Source of the DNA: Bordetella holmesii ATCC 51541
GTDB taxonomy: Bacteria > Pseudomonadota > Gammaproteobacteria > Burkholderiales > Burkholderiaceae_B
Direction of reading: 5' to 3'
NCBI GenBank assembly: GCA_000612485.1
Contig: CP007494.1
Span: forward strand, 248,001 to 312,000
DNA: 64,000 nt
Shown: one piece after another, positions 56,512 to 64,000 of the stretch
Position numbering within the stretch: position 1 is the stretch's first letter
Layout: every line of letters starts with the position of its first letter
Made by a program: the position numbers and the translations under genes
The notes under the pieces: generated by a model
Databases searched by the model: none
What the model saw: the letters and a program-made list of their open reading frames with translations, nothing else
Told to the model about the DNA's origin: nothing

Positions 56512-58082
56512 TCAGTCGACCTTTACCCAGTCGGCTACCAGACGATTGTCGGCGCGATGGATCACGCTGACATTCTTGCGCATCGCCCAGGGAATGACCT
56601 GGTCATGCAGCGGGATATGGCCAAACTCTTTGGCGTGTATTTCCAGCGCCTTATGAATATACGCATCCCGTTTGGCCGCATCGGTTTCGGTCTTGACGCG
56701 GTCAATGATCGCGTCGACATCTTTGTTGCTGTAGTTGCCGATGTTGTACATCCCGTCGGCACCCTCTCCTTTACTGTGGATGAGGTTTTGCAAGGTATAC
56801 ATGGCATCGAACGTGGGCACCCCCAGCCAAACAGATAGACGCTGGTGTCGTTGCTCTGAACCTTGGGGAAATAGGTCGCGCGCGGCATGGCGTTTAACGC
56901 GGCTTTCACGCCCACCTTGGCCCACATCCCCACGATCGCTTGGCAAATGGCCTCATCGTTGATGTAGCGGTTGTTCGGACAGTCCAGCGTGAAGTTCAAG
57001 GTGCCGTCGTAGCCCGCCTCCTTGAGCAGAGCGCGGGCCTTCTCCGGGTCGTAGGGCACGCGCTTGTGCAGGTCCTCGGTCCAGCCATGCACCTGCGGCG
57101 CGATCATGGTACCGGTGGGTGCTGACAGGCCACGCATCACTGCCCGCTTGATGGCGTCGGCATCGATGGCGCGGTAAAGCGCCTCGCGCACCCGCGCGTC
57201 CTGGAAGGGATTCTTGCCCTTGATGCTGGAGTACAGCAGCTCTGGCCGCTTCTGGTCATAGCCGATGTAGATGGTGCGATATTCGTTGCCCTCGACCACC
57301 TTGGCCTGCTGACGCAGGCGGTCCAGATCCTGCGCGGCCGGGTCGAGCACAAAGTCGATCTCACCGGAAAGCAGCGCCGCGGTGCGTGTGGCGTTCTGCT
57401 TGATGGGAGTGAACACCACTTCCGTCACATTGCCGACCTTGTCTTTCTTGTTCCACCAGTCCGGATTCTCCTCGAAGGTGGTGCGTACATCGACTTCGCG
57501 CGATTTCAGCTTGTAGGGACCTGTGCCGTTGGTATTGCGCGCGGCGAAGGTCTCTTCCTTGTTGACGAAATCCTGAGGCTTGGCGACGTTGTGCTTCTCC
57601 GACCAGGCCCGATTCATGATGAAGACGTTGGGCAACTGCCGCAACAGCACCGGATTCGGTGCGGTCGTCTCGATCTCGATGGTGTGATCATCGACCTTGC
57701 GTGCTTCCTTGATGCCGGTCGTATAGGCCTTGTAATTGGATGTGGGAGCCATGGCGCGATGGATCGAGAATACGGCATCATCGGCCGTAAACGGCGCACC
57801 ATCATGGAACTTGACGCCCTCGCGCAGTTTGAAGCGATACAACGTCGGAGAGACTTGCTCCCACGAAGTCGCCAGGCGCGGCACGACCTTGAAATCCTTG
57901 TCGTAATCCACCAGCGGCTCATAGACATAGCTATTGGCAGCGATGGTCATGCCTTCGTTCTGGGAGTGAGGATCGAAGGTAAGGATGTCGCCTTGAGCGG
58001 CCCAGCGCAAGGTTTTCGCTTGCGAGGCAAAAGGCATGGCAACAGCGGCGGCGATGGCCAACGCGATCAGGGTGCGGCGCAT
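56512..58082 (-). pseudogene. dppA: Peptide ABC transporter substrate-binding protein (DppA-like, family 5), frameshifted
   Basis: The ATG at 58082 has AGGAG six bases upstream and begins a signal peptide (cleaved after FASQA). The family-5 binding-protein signature follows (LREGVKFHDGAPFTADDAVFS). At VYLFGWG the frame shifts; one extra C in CCCCC at 56820-56824 continues VPTFDAMYTLQNLIHS to the native end DWVKVD at 56512. About 100 C-terminal residues are lost as written. The substrate may be peptides, glutathione or nickel complexes. Confidence 0.92.
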
Positions 58083-58255
58083 AAGAACTCCTGACATTAT
58101 TCTGAATGATCGGCGGATATTGCCGTAGCGCCGAATGCCGCGTCAATTAAGGGTTTGCGCGCCTAGGCAATGCAGTATCCCCGAACAACCCGGCAGGCAT
58201 CACCATAAGCATATGGAGCAGGGAAATATCGTGTCAGACCGGACCACGCTCGGTG

Positions 58256-59185
58256 TCAGGAGCGTGCACGATCACGCAGGTACAACAGATATCCCAGCGG
58301 CCACATGAGCCAGGCAAGCAGGCGGCCCACCGGATGGGTGAGACGGTAGGTGCCGGCAGCGGTCTGCCGGGCAGCGTGTTTCAGCAGCAACCGAAACCGC
58401 GTATAGCGCGCCGCAGCCATCAAAAATCCCTTGGGCCGAAAGCGAAACTGCGCGGTGTGGTGCTGCAACATGTCCCAGGCCAGAAGGTAAAGACCCTGCG
58501 CATTGCCCCCTGCAGAAACCTGTCCCTGACTCAGGCTATCGGCCGAGTCGTGATAAATGCGCACCACGCGATTGATGAAGCGGCTGCGATAACCGGCCCT
58601 GGCGATGGCCCACCAGACAAGGCTTTCCGGGACAAAACCGGGGACGTCTTGCGGAAACGGGAATTGCCTCAGGACGTCCGTGCGCATGCAGCCGAACTTC
58701 TCGCCCTGGACGCGGTATCGAAAATACATCTCGACGGCATTGCTATCCAAGACATCCGAAGGGAAACGATCTCCGACGATGCGGCCATCGGGGCGCGCAC
58801 ACAAGCCCGTGACGGCCACGAAACCAGCACGCTCGCCGGCCGGGATATCGCGCCATGCCTGGTCGAGTATGGCCAGCGCATCGGGCGTCATTTCGTCATC
58901 GCTATCCAACGCCACGATGAGTTCACCGTGCGCCTGCTTTACGCCCTGATTGAAAGCGGTTTTCTTGTGCTGGTTGTTTTGCCATACATAACGAATCGGA
59001 AACGCGCTGCGTGCCTGCCACTGGCCGACGATCTCCTCGGTATTGTCGGTAGAACCGTCGTCGACGATGAGCCACTCGAAGTCGCGCAAGGTTTGGCCGA
59101 CCAGAGACTGGTAGACACGATGCAGCATGGCCGCCCTGTTGTAGGTCGGCGTCAGGACGGTGAAGCGGTAAGCAGGTTTATCCAT
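58256..59185 (-). CDS. Family 2 glycosyltransferase
   Basis: The 309-residue GT-A enzyme has the N-terminal nucleotide-sugar motifs FTVLTPTYNRA, LIVDDGSTDNTEEIV and the DxD-type VALDSDDEMTPDAL. The C-terminal end is hydrophobic and basic (LLAWLMWPLGYLLYLRDR), suggesting membrane association. It probably adds a sugar to LPS or a surface glycan. No other glycan genes are adjacent, so the acceptor is unknown. Confidence 0.9.
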   Translation of the reverse strand: MDKPAYRFTVLTPTYNRAAMLHRVYQSLVGQTLRDFEWLIVDDGSTDNTEEIVGQWQARSAFPIRYVWQNNQHKKTAFNQGVKQAHGELIVALDSDDEMTPDALAILDQAWRDIPAGERAGFVAVTGLCARPDGRIVGDRFPSDVLDSNAVEMYFRYRVQGEKFGCMRTDVLRQFPFPQDVPGFVPESLVWWAIARAGYRSRFINRVVRIYHDSADSLSQGQVSAGGNAQGLYLLAWDMLQHHTAQFRFRPKGFLMAAARYTRFRLLLKHAARQTAAGTYRLTHPVGRLLAWLMWPLGYLLYLRDRARS

Positions 59186-59379
59186 GCGTTTGCGGGCTGT
59201 TGCTCAACTAAGCCGCGATCTGTCTGCAATGCCTTCAATGTGGCAGTTTAGGAAAGAAAACACGGCAAATTTGTGCCAATACAAGCCCAATTGAAATTCA
59301 ATATATCAACATATTGCTGTGGACCACGGATTCTGCGCGGTACACTTTGCCCTCGCGGACACCTGCAAGCGCCCACTCT

Positions 59380-60432
59380 ATGGAACCGAATACCGTCCAG
59401 CTCAACGACATCGCGCTATTCGTCGAAGTCGCCAAGCGCAAAAGCTTCAGCCTGGCGGCCCGGGCACTGCACATACCGACGTCGACGCTGTCGCGCCGCA
59501 TCGGCCAGCTCGAGCGCGCCATCGGGCTACGACTGATCAACCGCAATACGCGGAGGTTGGAACTCACCGACTCCGGGTCCACATATCTGCGCCGTTGCCA
59601 AGGCCTCATCGACGAGGCCCGCCTGGCACAGGAACAGTTGCTGTCGCTGTCGAGCAAGCCCAAGGGTCGATTGAGTATCTCGATGCCGTACAGCCTGGCG
59701 ATCTGGCTGCTGCCGACTTCGCTGCGCGCCTTCATGGACGCCTATCCCGATCTGGAGTGCGAGTTCGATCTCAGCATGAAATCCACCGCAGACTCGCAAG
59801 GCGAGCCTTTCGACATCGTGCTGCGCTTTGGCCGTGCGGGCAGTGACTTTCAGGACGACAACGCGGTCGTCGTCGATGAGATCATCCGTCTGGACAACTA
59901 TCTCTACGCCTCGGACGAGTATCTCGAGCAGCACGGCGAGCCGCAATCACCGGCCGACCTGATCCATCACCAGTGCCTGCGTACCGCCATCGACGACGCT
60001 CATTCGTTCTGGCTGCTGACTCATGGAAAGCAGACCGAACGCATCGAAATCAGCGGCCATCTCGCAGGTAACAACATCAGTGTCATGGGCACGTTTGCCG
60101 GACTGGGCCTGGGCATTACCCGGCTTCCCTCCTGCCAGGCATTGGACCCCATTATCGAACGGCACTCGCTGCGCCGCATTCTGCCGCAATGGCAGGTCCA
60201 GCCCATCTCCATATACGGCCATTTTCCGCAGCAGATTCTGCCCGCAAAGACACGGGCGTTCATGGACTTCATCCAGCCGCAACTGGGGCCCGCGGACACC
60301 CTGCCGGTGCAAACGCAACAGAAACCTCCCGCCGATGAGATGGACATCGACGGCTCCGCGCAGGCTGGTGTGATGCCCTCAGGCTCTAAGCGTCGCAACC
60401 GCGCCCACACGCCCGACTCCTCCTCCCACTGA
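59380..60432 (+). CDS. LysR-family transcriptional regulator
   Basis: The 350-residue regulator has the N-terminal winged HTH (DIALFVEVAKRKSFSLAARALHIPTSTLSRRI) and a periplasmic-binding-like effector domain (GRLSISMPYSLAIWLLP, GLGLGITRLPS). It is about 45 residues longer than usual because of a polar C-terminal tail after about residue 310. It diverges from the glycosyltransferase gene (194 bp) and converges on the sulfatase gene. Confidence 0.92.
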   Translation: MEPNTVQLNDIALFVEVAKRKSFSLAARALHIPTSTLSRRIGQLERAIGLRLINRNTRRLELTDSGSTYLRRCQGLIDEARLAQEQLLSLSSKPKGRLSISMPYSLAIWLLPTSLRAFMDAYPDLECEFDLSMKSTADSQGEPFDIVLRFGRAGSDFQDDNAVVVDEIIRLDNYLYASDEYLEQHGEPQSPADLIHHQCLRTAIDDAHSFWLLTHGKQTERIEISGHLAGNNISVMGTFAGLGLGITRLPSCQALDPIIERHSLRRILPQWQVQPISIYGHFPQQILPAKTRAFMDFIQPQLGPADTLPVQTQQKPPADEMDIDGSAQAGVMPSGSKRRNRAHTPDSSSH

Positions 60433-60458
60433 GGCGGGCAGGCCCGCGCACGGCCGCC

Positions 60459-62365
60459 TCAACGCTTTTTCCGCAGATGCGGCAGCGTGTAGGCCTGATC
60501 ACGGTAAACGCGTTGTGGCCACAGTGCATGAGCGAGCGTTTTGCGCAGCGCGCCCGCATCGGCAGGCACGATGGGCAAATAATCATCGCCGCCTTGATAG
60601 AGGTACTGGGAGCCCGGTTTGCCAGGTTCGAGAATGGTCAACGTCTGCTCCTGCAGCAACCCATAAACATCTCCGTACTGCATCACGGCGCGCCCACCGG
60701 CGGCCGGGTCGGTGAGATCGGCACCTATCATGGGGTGTTCGCCCTCGATGCCCAGCAGCGACAGCAGCGTAACCGGAAAGTCGATCTGGCTGACCACGCG
60801 CTCATCGATACGTGGGTGCACGGGACCGCCCAGGATCAGCGCCGGGATATGGAAATGCCGCAAGGGAATGCGCTGCTTGCCGCCGACGCGCACGTCGTGG
60901 TCGGCGGTCACGAGAAACACCGTGTCGTCCCAGTAGGCCGACTGTCTGGCCCGATCGAAAAATTGCCCGATGGCCCAATCGGCATACCGCACCGTGTTGC
61001 CCACGGTTGCCGGCTCGCCCACGGGGGTGATACGGCCGGCGGGGTACTCCCAAGGCGAATGATTGCTGACGCTAAACGCCAGAATGAAGCAAGGCTCATC
61101 GCCCGCCTGCTCCAGCACGTCATGCACGCGGTTGAACATATCCTCATCACTGGCGCCCCAAGTACCGACGAAAGCCGGATTATTGAAGGTCTTCAGGTCA
61201 TAGAGTTCGGTGAATCCATTGCCCAGAAAAAACGCCTTCATGTTGTCGAAGTGGGCTTCGCCCCATAGACAAAACAATTGCGATAACCCTGCTGCCCCAA
61301 CAACTGGGCCAGGGTAAAGAACCGAGATTGCGCGCCCGGCAGACGCAAGGCGGCTTGTGACAAAGATGGCGGAAAGCCCGCCGACAGCGCCTCCAGCCCG
61401 CGCACCGAGCGGGTTCCGGTGGCGTAGGCATGCTTGAACATCCAGGCCAGTGGCGCAAGCCGATCCAGCTCGGGCGTGCAACCACTGCCGCCCAGATGGC
61501 CGACAAACAGCGCCCCCAGGCCCTCTTCAACAATTAAGACGAGATGACGCTTGCGGCCAGGCCGTTGGGCAGGCACCTGCCGGTGCAATGTAGGAATGGC
61601 CGGATCCGAGGGCGCACCTTCGATACGCGAAGCCGCGCGCACGATGGCCTGGATGTCGGCATCATCCATGTCGCCATAGGCGCGGCTGGCTGACGCCTCA
61701 TTCTTGAGCGAATAGACGCTGAACATCACGTTATAGAGTGAGTTCAGCGCCAGGGCATTGACCAGCCCGTCGCCACAAAAGGCAACGGTGGATGGATTGA
61801 TGGGCCGATGCTTGAGGGTGCCGCGAATCGCCAGAACGCAAAGCGCGATGCCGGCCAGGGTCAGCAACGGCCGCAGCCACCAGGCCAGTACGGGGTCGGT
61901 AAACAGCCACGGTTGACTGAAAAGCCGCCAGCCCAGCCCAGCCAAAGCCGCCAGCAGCGCCACCCCCAGAAACAGCGCCAACCGGTACTCTTTGAAGAGC
62001 ATCGAGAAGACCTCACGGGGATACTTCAGATAGATGACGTAGAGCTGATTCGGGCGCGTGTCATATTCGATGACGTACTGCGGCGTAGAGCACTCCAGCA
62101 GACATATCAGCGACCATGCCGTGACCAGCCAGACGCCATTGACGGCGATGGCAGCGGACCATTGCCCCAGCCATGGCGCCAACGCCAGCGGCAATGCAAC
62201 CATGATGCCTATCAAATGGGCATCGATGCGCAGCCCGCCCAGCAGGATGCGCATCGGGTGGCCGGCCTCGGCCACGCGCTTACGCTGCCAGAGCATGAGA
62301 GCGAGCCGACTCAGCGTCAGCAAGATGAAGGCCGAGACGATAAAGACCAAAATCTGTGAGTACAT
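60459..62365 (-). pseudogene. LTA-synthase-like sulfatase / phosphoglycerol transferase, frameshifted
   Basis: Five N-terminal membrane helices precede an alkaline-phosphatase-superfamily domain with VEEGLGALF, the catalytic Thr in ATGTRSVRGLEAL, and metal ligands in VTADHDVR. The frame breaks after NCFVYG; one extra C in CCCC at 61261-61264 continues GEAHFDNMKAFFLGNG to the end at 60459. The intact protein would be about 635 residues. Relatives transfer phosphoglycerol or phosphoethanolamine to periplasmic glycans. Confidence 0.9.
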
Positions 62366-62585
62366 TCGCTGCTACCTGGATCCCGGGCGCGGGCTCGCGC
62401 CAAACCCGGAACATAGAAGAAAAGCCGTCAAGTTTCCATGAGCGGCATGACTATCGGTTGGCGGCCGCCAACCACCATCGCGCAACATTATCGCCAGTGA
62501 CTCACTCGACCGCCGCGCGCGTGCGATATCTGAGCGCACCGAATTGTTTCACGGGTCCGGCATGGGCTCAACGACTGCGGGCTGG

Positions 62586-63746
62586 TCAGCCACCCGCGGC
62601 CGGACCGATGTTCAGCGTCTGGCCTACCCAGAGCGTGGCCGCGTCCATCATACGACCTGCATAGGAGGCCGGCGCGACCTCTTCGCTGGCCAACAAGGGC
62701 GCCTGTCCCACCACCTGCCCGTCAAGCAGCCAGCGTACCTCGCCAATCTGCTGACCGGCCTGCACCGGCGCGCGAAGCGGCGTATTAAGAACCACCTGAC
62801 GCTCTGGCGTGCGCCCCGTGGGTACCGCAAGGTAGGGTGCATGCCGCGGAGCATAGCTGACCTCATCGCTTGCCCCCATCCACACGCGAGCGCTCGCGGG
62901 GGAACCCCAGGCCGGGGCCAGATCGTAGGCCTGATAGCCCCAATCGAGCAACGTCTGCCCAGCCTGAGTACGGCTTTTATCCGAATCGGTACCCGTGACG
63001 ACCGCGATCAGGCGCCGCGTCACGCCCTGCTCGGAACGGCTGGCGGTCGCAATGAGGCAATAGCCGGCTGCGCCCGTATGGCCCGTCTTGATGCCGTCCA
63101 CACTGCTGTCCTGCCAAAGAAGGCGGTTGCGATTGCGCTGACGGATCCCCCCGTACTCGAACTCGCGCTGAGCATCGAACCTCGTCGCCCACTGGGGAAA
63201 ATCGGCCACGTAACGCTGAGCCAGCCTGCCCAGATCACGCGCAGTGGAGTAGGTCTGGGGATCGGGCAGCCCGGCCGGACTGGCAAAACGCGTATGGGCC
63301 AGGCCGAGTTCGGCTGCCCGCCGGTTCATGCGGGCCACAAAGGCCTCCACCGACCCCGCGCTGGCTTCGGCCAGAGCGACTGCCGCGTCGTTGCCGGACT
63401 GCACCATCAGCCCGGTCAGCAGCGCTTGCACACTCACCTGCTGGCCGGGCTCCAGAAACATGCGTGAGCTGCCCGCAGGCACGCGCCAGGCGCGCGTCGA
63501 AATGCGCACTTTCTGATCCAGAGACAGACGTGCGGCCGCCAGATCCTCGTATATCAGGTACGCCGTCATGATCTTGGTCAGCGAGGCCGGCTCTATACGC
63601 ATGTCGGCCTGGCTCGAGGCCAGCTCCTGCCCGGTGGTGACGTCCAGCAGCAGCCAGGCGCGAGCATCGACAGCGGGCGCCGTGGCGGCCTGAGCGTCAA
63701 CGATCAGAGCAAACAAGGCAATGCCAAGGAGGTGGTTAGGTTTCAT
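62586..63746 (-). CDS. dacC: D-alanyl-D-alanine carboxypeptidase (PBP5/6 type)
   Basis: The 386-residue penicillin-binding protein trims D-Ala from peptidoglycan stem peptides in the periplasm. It has a signal peptide (cleaved near DAQA), the SxxK motif PASLTKIM, SGN (VQSGNDAA), KTG (GIKTGHTGAAGYC), and the C-terminal PBP5 beta domain. ATG at 63746 is chosen; the open frame extends upstream without a good start. The symbol follows usual Bordetella naming and could equally be dacA. Confidence 0.9.
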   Translation of the reverse strand: MKPNHLLGIALFALIVDAQAATAPAVDARAWLLLDVTTGQELASSQADMRIEPASLTKIMTAYLIYEDLAAARLSLDQKVRISTRAWRVPAGSSRMFLEPGQQVSVQALLTGLMVQSGNDAAVALAEASAGSVEAFVARMNRRAAELGLAHTRFASPAGLPDPQTYSTARDLGRLAQRYVADFPQWATRFDAQREFEYGGIRQRNRNRLLWQDSSVDGIKTGHTGAAGYCLIATASRSEQGVTRRLIAVVTGTDSDKSRTQAGQTLLDWGYQAYDLAPAWGSPASARVWMGASDEVSYAPRHAPYLAVPTGRTPERQVVLNTPLRAPVQAGQQIGEVRWLLDGQVVGQAPLLASEEVAPASYAGRMMDAATLWVGQTLNIGPAAGG

Positions 63747-63874
63747 ACAGCTTAGTTGCGCCATGAGTGCGCGTTGAGTTTCGACGCTGAAAAGCGAATC
63801 GTGGGAAACAAGGCCTGCGGTTCGATACCTTGCAGCCGGCCGGAGTTCCCGTACCGATCGACTCGGGAAAGGCG

Positions 63875-64000
63875 TCAAGCCCGTTGACGACCCGCAGCGA
63901 CTCTGACATAGACCAGCTCGGCGGCCAGCTCGACCAAGGTCTGGGTAAGGATGAAGGCCGGCACTAAAGGCTGCGCCCCGGGGATCGCCAACCCGATGGG
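63875..64000 (-). CDS. C-terminal end of an unidentified protein (runs off the window)
   Basis: Forty-one codons and a stop remain: PIGLAIPGAQ, then a hydrophobic segment (PLVPAFILTQTLVELAAELV) and a basic end (GRQRA). It looks like the last membrane helix of a multi-pass protein. I cannot identify the family from this piece. Confidence 0.55.
   Translation of the reverse strand, partial: PIGLAIPGAQPLVPAFILTQTLVELAAELVYVRVAAGRQRA

Overview
The window is a GC-rich betaproteobacterial chromosome segment. Its gene repertoire (aat-bpt, dusB-fis, split ruvCA/ruvB, minCDE, a phasin, a Bug-type binding protein) and its insertion sequences fit the genus Bordetella. Three copies of a 1306-bp ISL3-family element have the length and 406-residue transposase of IS1001. 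There is one IS481 in a CCTAGC target and two 1197-bp IS3-family (IS407-group) elements. Together these point most strongly to B. holmesii. That species call is inference from the IS content, not a search result.

Layout. 1-3.2 kb: end of a NUDIX gene, aat, bpt (N-degron tagging transferases) and pyrD. 3.2-7.9 kb: two inverted IS1001-like copies flank the phasin gene phaP, and the first is itself split by an IS3-family element. 8-15 kb: Bug binding protein, IclR regulator, CinA-like protein, EI24 membrane protein, thioredoxin-like protein, RhlE helicase, AzlCD. 15.4-18.7 kb: three consecutive frameshifted genes (zinc-finger protein, YheT-type hydrolase, M48/TPR protease) around one small intact gene. 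18.8-25.6 kb: galU, ctaG, porin, then a rearrangement scar. At the scar an IS3-family copy without target duplication joins the 3' third of mgtA to the 5' half of a cation antiporter gene that still carries a yybP-ykoY riboswitch. pepP follows. 25.6-36.6 kb: TM2-type gene, UbiH-like monooxygenase, IS481, dusB-fis, purH, ruvC, ruvA, a lipoprotein, ruvB, recQ. 36.7-42.8 kb: a putative outer-membrane lipoprotein with a G9 tract, a two-component system whose kinase has a Pro/Met/His-rich periplasmic insert, and a cytochrome-bd-like CydAB pair whose CydA lacks the usual haem ligands. 42.9-48.5 kb: glnS, minCDE, the third IS1001-like copy, a glycine-zipper lipoprotein. 48.6-64 kb: isochorismatase-like hydrolase, ettA, EamA transporter, acidic/His-rich protein, a dppABCDF-like peptide importer, glycosyltransferase, LysR regulator, LTA-synthase-like sulfatase, D,D-carboxypeptidase, and the end of one more gene.

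Two themes stand out. First, nine genes are broken by what looks like loss of a single base in a short G or C run (rhlE 3' end, zf-CHCC, YheT, M48, TM2, minE, dppC, dppA, sulfatase). A tenth, the outer-membrane lipoprotein, is out of frame at a G9 tract. The uniform signature, and the presence of minE in the list, make systematic base-calling error a serious alternative to real gene decay. Second, the insertion sequences leave very readable traces: A-run targets at terminators, a stop codon supplied by the IS481 target, a nested insertion and an IS-bounded deletion. The least expected protein is the CydA-like subunit without haem ligands (41421-42758).
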